A stretch of 64,000 nt of DNA from Cladocopium goreaui (GCA_947184155.2 CAMXCT020001727.1:62001-126000); one strand, 5' to 3'. Shown: positions 27,042-40,678, counted from the stretch's first letter. The notes: a model not told the origin generated them from the sequence alone. A program made the numbers and translations.

Positions 27042-28126
27042 CTGCTTGGTGGTTGTAGGGGCCTTTGAGCTCAGGAGCCCAGTGGCCGCCAGTGCTGTCA
27101 TTTCTTTCGTTAAGCGGCCAAGACCATGCGGATGGCAAACAAAATGCTGACTGACGGGGGTAACCACTACTTAATGGGTTCTTAACCCGCTATCTCCCAA
27201 TTAAAATCCATTTATCAACCGCCCAGAGAGCGCACAGCATGCTGCCCACCACTCCTGGCACCAAACTGAAAGTGATACCCCCCAATGATTTCTCACATAG
27301 CTATTAATTTCATGGGCATGTGCAAATGAATTAATATGTTGTGTGCCAAATATGTATATATATATATATATATAGCTATTAAAATGTGTGATGTTCCATA
27401 GTTGTGTTAGCAAACCGAAGGGTAACTGAGCAGGTGTCACTTCTGAGTTGGTGATGCACCATCAGGATCTTCCAGGAAAACAATGTCAACACACATATAT
27501 ATATATATATATATATATGTACTGTATATATATTTGCCAAATGGATTCATCATCATCACCACCACCATCATCATCATCATCACCATCATAACCATGATCA
27601 TCATCATTCAATAAAGGAGCACACCAGAATAGGATACAATATGATATAAGATATATGCTCTAAATTCAAACATAAAAATCAAATCAATATCTTTAAAAGC
27701 ACAAACATAGGCCATAGGCTTGTACTGTTCATACATGACATCAGCATACATCAACTCTCACATGGATTTTGTGATGTTCAATCATGTTCATCCCCTCAAA
27801 AAAAAGGATAAAACAAACAAGAGTTCATCAGCCTGTCCTGTCCTTTTTTGATAGTTACCCTGTGGTTTGCACATTTGTATCTCCATATATCTCTCGATAT
27901 AACAGGGAAAAACTGGAGACCCATAGCTCCAGAAAGCTCCAAAAAGGTCCCTCCGTTCCACTGGATATGCGATTGACGTGGCTGGGAGGGAACTGAACAT
28001 TACTGAGTATATTACTGATGTTGCTCGTGTTAGCTATGATATCCTTGATATTATCCATATCATAACCGCATGATTTACGTTGTCACCTCATAAAACGAGG
28101 TCGTCGTTATTAAAACTCCGGCGTGC

Positions 28127-28153
28127 CTCAATGCCATGCGTACGATCGCCGGC
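28127..28153 (-). CDS. Candidate short exon
   Basis: A 27-bp phase-0 segment between a GCTGAG acceptor and a GC donor after ATTGAG, reading AGDRTHGIE on the minus strand. It sits in a small GC-rich island 0.8 kb past the 14-3-3 stop and could be an early exon of the gene running to 21.7 kb. Single short exons are weak evidence. Confidence 0.25.
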
Positions 28154-28925
28154 CTCAGCCCAAGATGTGAGACACAAACGGGAGGTCAATGGAACCACCA
28201 TTTTTTGGCAATTTCTATATCATCCAATTTTATTGCAATTATTTGGTGATTATTTTATGGCAATTATTTCTATATCATCCAGTGTGTTCAATTATCATCA
28301 ATTTGCGGGGGTTCAAATTTCATTTTGCAGCGCCCGTCTTTCGATGTTTGTTTTGTCGTAGTTTTCAAGTCAAAAGTAAACATATTGCCTGCAAAGCATG
28401 GACTACAAACAAACAACACAGGAAAATACAGGAATCTTCTGAACACAGTTCTGAACCTATAGTTCTCGAGGCTGCATGCTAGGTCTGCGGTTTGAAAGAA
28501 CCATGTGCATGTGGCTGAATTCAGGTGCAATCAAGAAGGCTCGGCGGCACTTTTTCCACACATTTCCATAAGATTTGTCCCTTGGGGCTATTTGTCCCGC
28601 TTCAGCGATCGAAAAAAACCCAGCAAAACACAGATCTTTGGGCTCTATGGATTTCCACCGCTTGTTGGCTTCGTGAAGCTTCTCCCATCATTCTAGAGGC
28701 ATGCGTTTCATTCAAAGGCACTGGAAGGAGAATCTGCTGATGCAGCCTCAGTCGATCTCCTTGATTTACCTGGCAGGTCAGGATTGTGAAAACAATTCTC
28801 TCTCCACCTGAAAACAAGATATCTTGATATCTCAGGTTGGGCCTCCAATTTTGTGAGTCAAACAAACTGCTCTTGCAGGTCTGGTGGTGTCACACACGAA
28901 TCAGGTCTACCACCGTTTTGGGATC
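28154..28925. other. Region downstream of the 14-3-3 stop
   Basis: Holds two overlapping exon-like stretches on opposite strands at 28,610-28,780 (plus RHAFHSKALEGESADAAS; minus VNQGDRLRLHQQILLPVPL). Neither has coding-like third-position GC. One may be an exon of the next minus-strand gene, but I cannot choose. Confidence 0.4.
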
Positions 28926-31900
28926 TCATTGGGTGGGATCAAGCAGCATCTCACGATTGAGCTGTAAATTATATAGGCCATCCTCAAGCGTGGATGCAAA
29001 CCATGGAAACCCCACCTGAATCCCAAATGGCAAGCCTGCGCTGGCGACCCATTTCTTGGAACCCTCACGAGTCGGAATCGAAGCTCTACGCGAAATTGCC
29101 ATGCAAATTGACCGATCACTACATGGTGCGCCACCCGCCACGGCACTGTCACACTGTCGCGACTCTGTACCGAAAGGGGTCGGGACACCAGGCCTATAGG
29201 GGGAGCGCTGAATTTGTGCGCTCACTGCGATGACCAAAGCATTAGATTATCATTGAGAAGCTGCATGGTGATGATGGAATCCTCAGATGCGGTGAGCCGT
29301 GGCAAATATGAAAAAGGATGGGGTGCACGTGCTTATATAATTTTCACTATCACCATATATATATATATATCTCTCTCTCTCTCTCTCTCTGTGCGTGTGT
29401 GTTATAAATATATTCGATATAGATATAATGATATGCTGTATACATACAATTGTATGGATTGATTGGGATGGGGTCATGGTGGAATTCAACCTGACTTGTG
29501 GTCACAACAGCCCATGCCGCTCGCCGTATGCTTGTGGGCCAAGCAGTGATTGGACCGGAAGTTGTTGGATCATCTTCAAAAACAAAAAAGGATCAATTTG
29601 ATCAAACAAGCCTCCAAAAAAGGAAGATTTGGTTGCCGACCGATCCAATATACACAATGCAATGCGCTCAATTTTAGGTTGCCATCTAGCAAATAAATAT
29701 CGCCATCTAGTACATCGAAAGTTGGCCATGCGGCGGGTCAAAGAAAAATGGACACCAACCAAACAGTACTTCCTGGGAAGCATTTTAATTATGGAAGAAA
29801 ATAAAAGGAAGTATGAGTTTTCTTCCAACCAAAATTACCAACCAACACCAACTATCATTTTATGATCATTTTGTTGTCCATTCAAAGAACAAACAAAAAG
29901 GCAAGTTTTGGAGAAGTTGCACCTAGTTTCTGGACAAACCACGAAAAAAATGTGTCCGGGCTCATTACCATCCCCAACCACCCAAAGCCACCTAAGCAAA
30001 TTGTGGAAATTCACAAACCTGACAATAAGCAGTTAGGGATGATGCCCGCTGCACAAAGCATGAATTTGCACGGATTTCTTCTATGAATCATCCCCAGTAC
30101 CCAAATTTAACATCATCTCGAAGGTAAATGTTAATTCCAAGGGCTGTTACTGTATGAATTGGGGATCGTGACTATTAGTGTGTTCACCAGTTACCAAATA
30201 TATTGTGTGGTTGGGAAACTATTAGTAGTACCTTGGCTCCCCATGAAAAAAGAAGGAAATATGGATACTCATATCTCCTTAGCTCCCCCCAAGCACAGGA
30301 TAGTAACAGCAATTCTGATTGGTGGTTTTGCCCTCAAAACAACCACTTGTCATTGGGGATCATACCATGCCTGTGGCTGACTGAAAATTGAAAGCAAATT
30401 GAAATTATTGTAGAACCAAAATGAATGTGTTACGGGAAAGCAACCCCAAAGTTCATCAAAACACTATATGACCATAATGGATAGAGTAAAATCATAAAAT
30501 ATTGCTCATCCATGCTAATCCCAAGTGTGGCTGTTGCTGGTCAACATCAAATTTTGGCGGTCTAGAATCCTCATTGTTGGTGGGAACATGACAGTCGATT
30601 CACTCCGAGCCAATCAACCGATGGGAACAGGACATCTGAGCAAGTGTTCGAAAGCTTCTGTCCCTATATACTACTTGGTTAATAAGGATGCCTATAATAA
30701 GGATTCCCAAATAATCCCCAAGATATTGGGCGAAGAAAAACACACAAACATCATCAACCAACAGGGGCGAAAAACCGCAGCCACTGCGAAGAGATGGGCA
30801 ATGGGATTGGCCAGTTAACGAACTCCATGGCCCACTGAAGTGTGTTTAAACGAAATAAGTATTAGTAAGTTGTAATATGGAGTAGATACTTAATCAGACT
30901 TGGCGGCCAACCAAAAACATATAATGAATATTTACACCATTGTATCCAATATCACTATTAAATCCCATGATATGAGTCACCAGCTTGAATCCCAATCAGT
31001 CACCATTTTTCTGACGCTTAAATCCTACGAAGTCACCATTTTTCATCACCATCAAAGCCCATTAAATCACCGTTTTTCTTGGTTTTCCATCTGGTTTTCC
31101 ATCCCATAAACATCATTGGGCCACAAACCTTGCCCTCGAAGCATCGTTGCGCGACTCCTCTGGGATATCCTCAATGCCCGCGCTGGCCGCGTTCAGTGCG
31201 TCCGTGGCCGTGGCCACTGCATGCTCGGTGTCCTGGAGGCAGCTGGAGGCAGCTGGAGGCCGGGCTGCGCCTCGCTTAAAATGGTGGTGAAATATGGAGA
31301 AAAACGTAGAAAAACTATCCAACATGATTGTTTTATCATCGAACATACAGGTTGAAACAAGAAAAATTATGAAAAATGGTGGTTGATGGAGTCTTGTGGC
31401 CAACAAAAGCGCACAATAGTGTGAAACAGCATGTTTAGGCAAAGCAAGTTACCTACTTATCATTTGGGATCATTTGGGGGTCCACCTTGCTATCAAACCT
31501 TGCAATTTTCGTCATGAAGTTCAAGCTGCCATGCAAGCCAATGGTTGAGATTCACCCTTATCGTGAGGACGTTGGTTCAATTCATAGGCCCGAAACAAAA
31601 AACTTGCTAATGGTGAGGTCACCATCATGGATCATTCTGGTTACCCTGATTTTTGCTGGTTGAATCCCCAATCTACAACACTCTGTAGCCATCTGTATAT
31701 ATATTTATATATATGTGTAGATGTATGTATGTGTATATGTATGGGAAAACATATAATATGTATATATACGTGTATATATATATAGGGTTGGTGGAATCCC
31801 CGGAACTGACCACCAGGATCCCTGGTGAAAGCGTGCACTGTCCTTCAACACCTCATGCAGGAAGACTGAGAAGTTGAGGGCCAAACCCAGTCGCACCTAG

Positions 31901-34900
31901 GATTGCACCAAGGCTTTGGGTTAATGACAAATTTCAATGAGCATCATTTAATGTTCTCTCAAGCTAATGGGTTAATATATCTCTATATATATATATATAG
32001 TACGCCTCAAGGTGACGCTGCCGTAACACTCAAATGGACTGAAATGTGTAGGGGCGCATTTATATAGGCGCACGCTGATGCATGAGGTGTCCTCAGCATG
32101 GTCACCGAACACAACAACACATTTCACATGAATCGCGATCAGTGAAACAGTAGAGCCGGCATGTCAAAAGCCAAAAAACTATAAATAAAACGGTGTGTGT
32201 ATGACATGTGTATGACATAAATTTAATCTGTATATATATATAAATAAATAATTGCATAGATAAATGTATAATGATATAAAATATGCATATAAACGGTGTG
32301 TATGTTTTTAACGTTTGTGTGTGTGTGTGGGAGGGGGTTGTGTATGGCAAGCACTGCCTCACTAGCCAGGTGACAGGATGCGCGGTGGGTAGCGACATTG
32401 CCTCACCCATGCCTGTGGCAGCAACATTTGCCAATGGATCAATGGATTGGAAGGAAAACTTACAGGAAAAGAATGAAAAACCAGGTTCTTCCAATCACAA
32501 TATCTAGTTGGTGGTTTCAACCCCCCTGAAAAAATATCAGTCAGTTTGGATCATCGTCCCAGCTATTGGGGAAAATAAAGCACGTTCCAAACCACCAACC
32601 AGATATACAGTAATTCAAGGGGTTTGCTGCTAATCTTCCCTGCAAACAAGACTCCTCATACAGCATGGCTGCAGGTCGTGGCTGCAGCTGACGAATCTAA
32701 TATCTATTCAGATACGTTTCAATCACACCCCCATATGCTCCATGTCTGGAATCGGAATACTTATCAGCAGTATGACCCCAAAACTCACCCAAATGTAGCC
32801 AAACAATGGTAAATATATCATACATGGAGCATCTATGAGCATCTGGGATCTGTTTTGAATTCTTTTGACCCCTGTTCCAAGCATGTCCAGCGCCTGACTT
32901 GTAGACTTCCATTGCCTGCGGCACCGTGCCGGCCGAGCAAAAACATGCTCAGGAATGGCTCAGTTTTTCCTGCAACTTAGGATGTGTTAAGATTGAACAT
33001 AAGGAGGATTCACCGACATGCTTTTATTTTTATTACCAAGGGATACCGTGGGCGTACTGAATTAACATTACAAAATATAGGGCCGGAGTACATTCCCATT
33101 GATATGACTTATGCAGCAAAGCACGAAATGACTTGTGTTTCAAGAAGTCTCTCTCAATAATGGACATATTAATCATGTCAAGAATCAAACTTCCCCCACC
33201 CAAATTGGATCGTCCGTCAATCAACATGGTAAATCGCCACAAACCGTCCCAGTAGCCTAACAGGGTCAGTCGTTTAATTATCCCAAATAAATTCAACGGG
33301 ATACCCTCTGGCAAATTAACATAGACCCTGGCAGATAGGGTTGGAAGATTAGTTTCCATTGAAACTAGGCTATTTTCAGGGTCTATGTTCATTTACCGGA
33401 GGGTATGTTATATACCCGAACAAAAAGTCCCAATTGGGGACATGGCAGCTCCACTCATGATACCAGGCATTTCTGGTTGGATCAATTCCGACGGCTTTCA
33501 CCCTACTTATATCCTTATATCATGGGTAATATCATATGGGCAATCATGAGTATATAATATCAATTAATATGATTAATATCATATTATGATGTTATATCCT
33601 TGTACAATCAAAGAAAATCGAGCTTTTCTGATGATATCCAGGGTTCAACGGTTCAACATGGTTCAACTCTGAACTCCGCCCCTGGAGCCACGCAAAAAAA
33701 AGGGCGCCTGCCCTGCAACTTCGCTCTTGGCGGGTCCTGTGGTCCATTCAGCCAGGTAACCTCAGCGGGGTGGGGCTTGACTACCCTCTATAGTAATTTT
33801 TTAAATGGCTACCCTCCAGTAAATTAACATCGACCCTGGCAGATAGGGGTTGGAAGATTAGTTTCCACTAAACATTGGCGATTTTCGGGGTCTATGTTAA
33901 TTTACCAGAAGGTATCTGGAACATCTATTTTTAACATAGGGGAATTGAAGCCACCAGCCACATAATTATAATAATTAGCATTAGTAAATCAAGAAATCCT
34001 ATGGAAAATGGATGAAGCTGGTCCATTGATGGATGATTGACAATTTTCAAAATGATGACTTTCCATAGCTATGTTACATTACCAAAGGATATCCAAACAT
34101 ATCCAAACTAATAATTATCTGGACTTCAGGAACGTCCAGAAAATGTTGTAACATGCTGAAACCAAACTGAAGGACATAACGGCAATCGACATGAAGTTCT
34201 TTAGAGGTGCACGGTTTGGTGGTTTCTCAGCTCCCAATTTGGGACGTTGATTTCTATAACATGATTTCTGCACTGTACCCGTTACAGTTGGTCCCAAGAT
34301 CAATGGCAAGGACTCAATAAGGCAATGGAACCCGGCAGTGGAAACTCCTCTGGTTAGAATCTGTTTGTCTATCTATCTATCTATCTATCTATATATATAT
34401 ATGTATACTTTATATTTACATATATATATACACATATATACAACTATACCGCATGACCATTGACGATTGGCACATGTTTTTCTTCTTAAACATGCGGGTT
34501 GCCCAAACCGATGTTTGAATGTCATCAGTGGCCACTAGCGGTGCCCAAGTATCTGCATACAGTAATACATATACGCATACAACAGCCAATAAGCACGTGT
34601 ATGACATATAAACACATATGTATGCATTAATATGCATTAATATGCATTAATATGATTAATATGCATTAATATGCATTAATATTTATTAATTAATATGCAC
34701 AAATAATATCCATATATATATGAACTAATATGCATTAATATCTATTTCTACAAACATATATATATATGTCATCAATAAATATATACGAATATATTTCTAT
34801 AAACATTAAAAAACATATAGTAGAAATATGGTAAAACATATACCTCCTATTGAACCTGCTCTTGTTTTACAATCAATAAAAAAAACAACATGCACCAGCA

Positions 34901-37900
34901 TCGTCCCCATCTCGGTCCAGGGGACGGTAATAGTCTCCTTGCATCTTCAAGAAGAAGGTCTTAGCTTCTCCAGGTTCTGCAGCACTCACCAAAGTGGACA
35001 GCCTTGGCAATGGATGGCGACTGACTTTGGTACTGTGAATGGACATGCTTTGTCTGTTGAGTTAAAGGAACAATGTAGGAACGAAATACACATGTGAGTT
35101 TGTTTACGGAGAAAAAACAGTGACTTTTTATGTACCATTTCCCTTCAACCCATTCATCATGCGATAAACCCTATGATTACTGATAGTGGCTAAATATCAC
35201 AGGAGAAAAGTATTGGCAAATTAGGTTTATACATCATTTTCAGAAAATGAAATTAGTTTCAATGGGGTTGTTTCTATATCAAAACAACGGGGATGGCTCT
35301 TTGCATGCCTGTCATACACACAAATCAGATATACTTAGATATGAAAAAAAACATGCCGCAATAAAGGACAACTCACAGATGAACAACACATGCCACAATA
35401 TGAGACAACTCACATATGAAAAAAAACTACAACATAAGACAACTATATATGAACAAACAGATACCACAATATAAGACAACTCACATATGAAACAACACAT
35501 GCCACAATATAGGACAACTCACATATGAAAAAAAAACATGCCACAATATCAGACAACTCAAATATGAAAAAAACACATGCCAAAATATCAGACAACTCAC
35601 ATATGAAAACAACACATGCCACAATATAAGACAACTCACATATGGAAAAACACATGCCACACTATAAGACAACTCACATATATAAAGGGGGACATGCCAC
35701 AATATGAGACAACGCACATATGAAAAAACACATGCCACAATTTAAGGCAACTCATACGAGAAAAAAACTCATGCCACAATACAAGACAACTGACATATGG
35801 AAAAAAAACATGCCACACTATAAGACAACTCACATATGAAAAACACATGCCACAATATCAAACAACTCACAAATGAAAAAACACATATGAAAAAAACAAA
35901 AAACATGCCACAATATAAGACAACTCACATATGAAACAACACATGTTGCAATCATGTTGCAATATAAGACAACTCACATATGAAAAAACAAACATGCCAC
36001 AATATCAGGCAACTCACATATGACAAAACACATGCCGCAAAAAAAGACAACTCACATACTGGTTTCGAAAAAAACACATGCCACAAAATAAGACAACTCA
36101 CATATGGAAAACACACATGCCACACTATAAGACAACTCACATATGAAAAACAAAAAACACATGGCACAATATAAGACAACTCACATATGAAAAAAAAACA
36201 TGCCACAATATCAGACAACTCACATATGACAAATCACATGCCAAAAAATCAAACAACTCACATATGAAAACCACACATGCCACACTATAAGACAACTCAC
36301 ATATGAAAAAACACATGCCACACTATAAGACAACTCACATATGAGAAAAAAAACATGGCACACTATAGGACAACTCACATATGAAAAAAAACATGCCACA
36401 AAATAAGACGACTCTCATAAGGAAAAAAAACAATATAAGACAACTCACATATGAAAAAACATGCCACAATTTAAGGCAACTCATTCAAGAAAAAAACGCA
36501 TGCCACAAAATAAGACAACTCACATATGAACAAAACACATGCCACAATATAAGACAACTCACATATGAAAACAACACATGCCACACTATAACACAACTCA
36601 CATATGAAAAACACATGCCACAATTGAAAAAATAAAACAACTCACATATGAAAAAACACATGTCACAATATAAAACAATTCACATATGAAAAAAACACAT
36701 GCCACGATATCAGACAACTCAGATATGAAAAAAAACATATGCCACAATTCAAAAAAACAACTCACATATGCAAAACCACATGCCACAATTGACAATATAA
36801 GACAACTCACATATGAAAAAAAATGCCACAATATAAAACAACTCAAATATTGAAAAATACATGCCACAATAAAAATATGAAAAAAAACATGCCACAATAT
36901 AAGACAACTTACATATAAAACAAAAAAAACACATGCCACAATATAAGACAACTCACATATGGAAAAAAAAACATGCCGCAAAATAAGAAAACTCACATGT
37001 GAAAAAAACACATGCCACAATATTGAAAAAAAAACGCATATGAAAAAAACGCAACAATAGGAGACAACTCACATATGAAAAAAAATACATGACACAATAT
37101 CAGACAACTGACATATCAAAAAACAAAAAAAACACACACACATGCCGCAATATAAGACAACTCACATACGGAAAAAAAATGCCGCAACATAAGACAACTC
37201 ACATATATATATATATATATATATATATGTAAAAGACATGCCACAAAAGCAGAAAACTCACATATATATGATAAAACACATGACACAATATAAAACAACC
37301 CACAAATGAAAAAGAACAACTACAACATAAAACAACTATATATGAACAAACAAATGCCACAATATAAGACAACTCACATAAGAGAAAGAAAACACATGCC
37401 ACAATATAAGACAACTCACATATGAAAAAAAACATGCCACAATATACGACGGCTCAAATTCAAAACACACATGCCACAATAGAAGACATCTCACATTAAA
37501 AAAAAACCTATGCCACACTGTCAGACAACTCACATTTAACAAAAAACAAAAACACATACCACACTAAAAGAATACTACTCACATATAAAAAAACACATGC
37601 CACAATATCAGACAACTCACATATGAAAAAAATCACATGCCACAATATAAGACAACTCACATGTGAAAAAACAACACATGCCACAATATAAGACAACTCA
37701 CATATGAAAAATCAAAACACATGCCACAACATAAGACAACTCACATATTGAAAAACACATGCCACGATATCAAACAACACAGATATGAAAAAAAAACCAA
37801 TACATATGCCACAATAAAAGACAACTCACATATCCAAAAAACATATGTTACAATATAAGACATCTGACATATGAAAAAACAACACATGCCACAATATCAG

Positions 37901-39042
37901 ACAACTCATATATATATATTATTGAAAAAATATGCCACAATATACGACTGCTCACATTCAAAAAAACACATGACAAAATATAAGACAACTCACATATGAA
38001 AAATCAAAACACATGCCACAATATAAGACAACTCAAATATTGAAAAACACATGCCACGATATCAAACAACACAGATATATATTTAAAAAAAAATGCCACA
38101 ACAAAAGACAACTCACTTATCCAAAAAACATCCAAAAAACACATGTCACAATATAAGACAGCTCACATATTAAAAAAAAACATGCCACAATATCAGACAA
38201 CTCATATATATATAATATTTATATACTACTAAAAAAAACATGCCACACTATAAAACAACTCACAAAAAAAAACAAAACACATGTCACAATATAAGACAAC
38301 TCACATATGAAAAAAAACATGCGACAATATAAGGTTGCCATTTGGAGGTCACCGGAAAACTAAAACATCTCCCGGAGCATCCTTGAGATCCGCACAGGGT
38401 CAGGGCATTGGAGCAAATCTCCTGAAGTTCCGCCTGGCAACGGCCATCCCAATCAGACTCAAAGAATTTACCCTGTGGCAAACTAATACAATAAATCACC
38501 ACGATTCATAGGTAAATCAACTATAAATGATTATGGACCATGTTCAATAGCTATGTTAAATTACCAGAGGGTAAATAAACATGATTGAGGACCCCTTTTT
38601 TGTTCATTTTTTTCAGTCCCATCGACTCCTAAAGTCCCATCGACGCCTCCATCTTGGATCGATAACCTCCGGCCAACGAGGCATATGCTTCCTTAGCCGG
38701 CCCTTTTTTGCACCATGCTTGTGCCATGATGTTAGACTTGCACCATGCTTGAGCTCTGGTGTCATTCTCGTCCAGTATAACAACAACATCTTTAATTCCA
38801 GTATCCAGTTGCTGGGATTCATTCTAACCAACCAGGAGGCAGAAGGGACGACTCAGGGTTCAAACATGTTCAAACTCAAAGTCACCTGACAGGGTTTTCT
38901 CCCCGTTCCGATATCGTACAGCAAAACCCCACTACTGACCATCGCTTCCACTAGGAAACTTTCGTGATATCCGCACATTTCGCACAATCTGTTGCTGCGC
39001 GTTGCCCTGGTTTGAATGCAACAACACCATGCATGATTTACT

Positions 39043-39073
<31 letters not shown>

Positions 39074-40678
39074 TGGTGGCTTGTGGTTTTCAATAGCATG
39101 TGAGTCACTACCAAAGGGTAAAGCGTACCACTAAGGGGGTTCACCACACACTTAGACGGTCCATGGAATTAACTAACTAGTTGTTGAGTGGATTATTGAC
39201 CCACTATATCCCAATTTTCAAATCCATCTACTTAACCCAAACTTCCAGAGAGCTCACAGCATCTCCAGCCCACTGGCATCGAACTGAAAGCCACGCGTCT
39301 CGTCCCTCGGAGAGCTCCATCTGTTCCACGCCGGCCGCCACACGCACGGCGTGACGCCGCTCTGTCAAGGAGTTCTTGAAGGCGGCGGAGAACATGTCGC
39401 GCTCCTGTCACGGCGTGGCGCGGCTAGGGTTGAAACCAAAGTCATGGAGAATTCACGGATAACTATTGGAGAATTGATGGGATAGTGGTTCACCACAATC
39501 AGCGCCATGAAATCTGAAGAGAAATTGAGCATGTAACAAAATTTAATGCATTCATTTTAGATCTGAAACCTGAATATGTAAAATCGGCATGATTCAATTT
39601 GAATAATAATTTCACCTTCTCAAAGCCTGAATGAATACCAAGAAATATAAATTGCTTACTGCTTACCCGATCATTGCAATTCTACCTGTGATGTGATGAT
39701 GTTGTTTTTTTTTTCAGGGTCTGGTCTTGGCTGTTCTAGCTTGTGATAAATCATCAAAACTGAATCAAAACCAAAACCAATATCCAGTATGAGTCAGTAT
39801 GAGCGACCATTTTCACAAAAAAACAATCTGATCTGCTCAGTCATCTTAATTCCTGACCGCCGTCCTCTGGATTCAGCGCAGAACCTACCTGAACCTTGGT
39901 TGCCATGGGAGTTTCGGACTTGCTGGTAATGCCACGCCATCCCACATACTTGCCATTCCATGCCAGACTTGCCAGAAACAATGCATGACAATGCATGCAC
40001 AACTAATAATGGGTGAACCCACGTGAAAACCATCCACAACCAATGTCACCAGAAATGGGCGGTAAACATCATCCCCTATCATTGGGTTTATACCATCACC
40101 ATGGACAGAAAACGCAACATGAAGCGATTGACACCGCAAGCCGTGATTGCTGTCAAAACAAATAACAATCGAGTGCTTAGCAATATGATAGGAAAATTGC
40201 CTCCGCACAGAGCCAAAACTGCGGCCAGTATGGAGTCTATATGGAAGGCAAACAAACGACCAATGGCAGGAGAATGCCTGCCTTTCAGTCTAGCTAGCCC
40301 CGATGGAATCGCCTGATCCAGAAGTCTCCAACATCTCAATGATCATCACCCCACCGTTTCAAAAAACACATCTCAATTGCAGCAGATTCACTCAAAAATG
40401 GTATCCCCATGTATCCCCATATGTTTGGCATGTTCTATAGCAACCCCCAAATAGATAGAACAGTTGGAACATGTTGGAAAACCTGGACATCATGGTGGAA
40501 AAATCATATACAACATCCTGGATCTAGGCTTTTCTATCATTTTTGTCCACCTGGATCGAGGCTTTTCCTCAATTCCACCTGGCCCAGCCACGCGTTGCTT
40601 CATGAAATCCGCCATCTCATCGTAGCGTTCGGCGCGCTCCGCCACACGCGCTAAGGTCACCAAGACCGTCTCATCCAT
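28926..40678 (-). CDS. 14-3-3 protein, 12-exon gene, divergent C-terminal helix
   Basis: Minus-strand exons: 40678-40589, 39888-39865, 39404-39305, 39006-38960 (tentative), 38457-38382, 34976-34926, 33760-33708, 32915-32888, 32412-32375, 31896-31843, 31232-31146 and 28982-28926 (stop TGA). Phases match at every junction, giving about 234 residues, near the usual 245. The protein starts MDETVLVTLARVAERAERYD and continues ERDMFSAAFKNSLTERR, FFLKMQGDYYRYLAEW, MSLPTAHP/VRLGLALNFSVFLHEVLK and DALNAASAGIEDIPEESRN, colinear with 14-3-3 helices. Groove residues are kept: Lys of AFKN, the ERR arginine, Lys of FLKM, Arg-Tyr of YYRY and Asn of ALNF. 14-3-3 dimers bind phosphoserine/threonine motifs in client proteins, mainly in the cytosol. 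Donors: GC 2, GA 6, GT 3. The last exon (LYNLQLNREMLLDPTQ) aligns without gaps to helix 9 but lacks its conserved Asn and Trp and the usual acidic tail. The exon at 39006 lengthens a loop and is the weakest call. Confidence 0.92.
28983..31145. other. Last intron of the 14-3-3 gene
   Basis: About 2.2 kb between the GA donor at 31,145 and the acceptor at 28,983. Includes a TA/CT microsatellite (29,357-29,400). A GC-rich stretch at 29,040-29,230 is open on both strands and is unexplained; it could be an alternative exon. Confidence 0.5.
33302..33405. mobile_element. MITE, CCCTCTGG family, GACCCTG subtype
   Basis: Ends taccctctggcaaattaac and catttaccggagggta. The interior shares catagaccctggcagatag and gattagtttcca with the copy at 33,810, so the two are one subfamily. 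It sits in a 14-3-3 intron. Confidence 0.8.
33810..33914. mobile_element. MITE, CCCTCTGG family, GACCCTG subtype, second copy
   Basis: Ends taccctccagtaaattaac and aatttaccagaaggta. It lies only 50 bp upstream of the 14-3-3 exon starting at 33,760. A third terminus-like sequence (taccctctatagtaattt) precedes it at 33,782. Confidence 0.8.
35340..38335. repeat. 3-kb minisatellite, unit about 38-40 bp, in a 14-3-3 intron
   Basis: Roughly 75-80 degenerate copies of a unit like acatgccacaatataagac plus aactcacatatgaaaaaa. Variation is mostly in the A-run length and in a few substitutions; at 37,199-37,228 a TA microsatellite has expanded inside a unit. The array fills almost all of the intron between the exons ending at 38,382 and starting at 34,976. 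Open frames across it are by-products of the repeat. Confidence 0.95.
38469..38573. mobile_element. MITE, CCCTCTGG family, next to a 14-3-3 splice acceptor
   Basis: Ends taccctgtggcaaac and aaattaccagagggta. The element stops 12 bp before the exon that starts at 38,457, so its terminus lies in the region where a branch point or pyrimidine tract would be expected. Confidence 0.8.
39170..39300. repeat. Dispersed repeat, copy near 14-3-3 exon 3
   Basis: Contains gtggattattgacccactat, aaatccatctacttaaccca and agagagctcacagcat. It resembles the copy at 27,165-27,275. It ends right at the 14-3-3 exon ending at 39,305, so the donor-side intron sequence belongs to this repeat. Confidence 0.6.

Noticed and set aside
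28930-29230. Amidase-like reading (AGLPFGIQVGFPWF) on the minus strand
   Set aside because: The downstream part of this frame is the 14-3-3 terminal exon. The rest lacks the Ser-cis-Ser-Lys signature.
35340-38335. CRISPR-like appearance of regularly spaced repeats
   Set aside because: There are no unique spacers. The whole unit is repeated with drift, in a eukaryotic intron, so it is a minisatellite.
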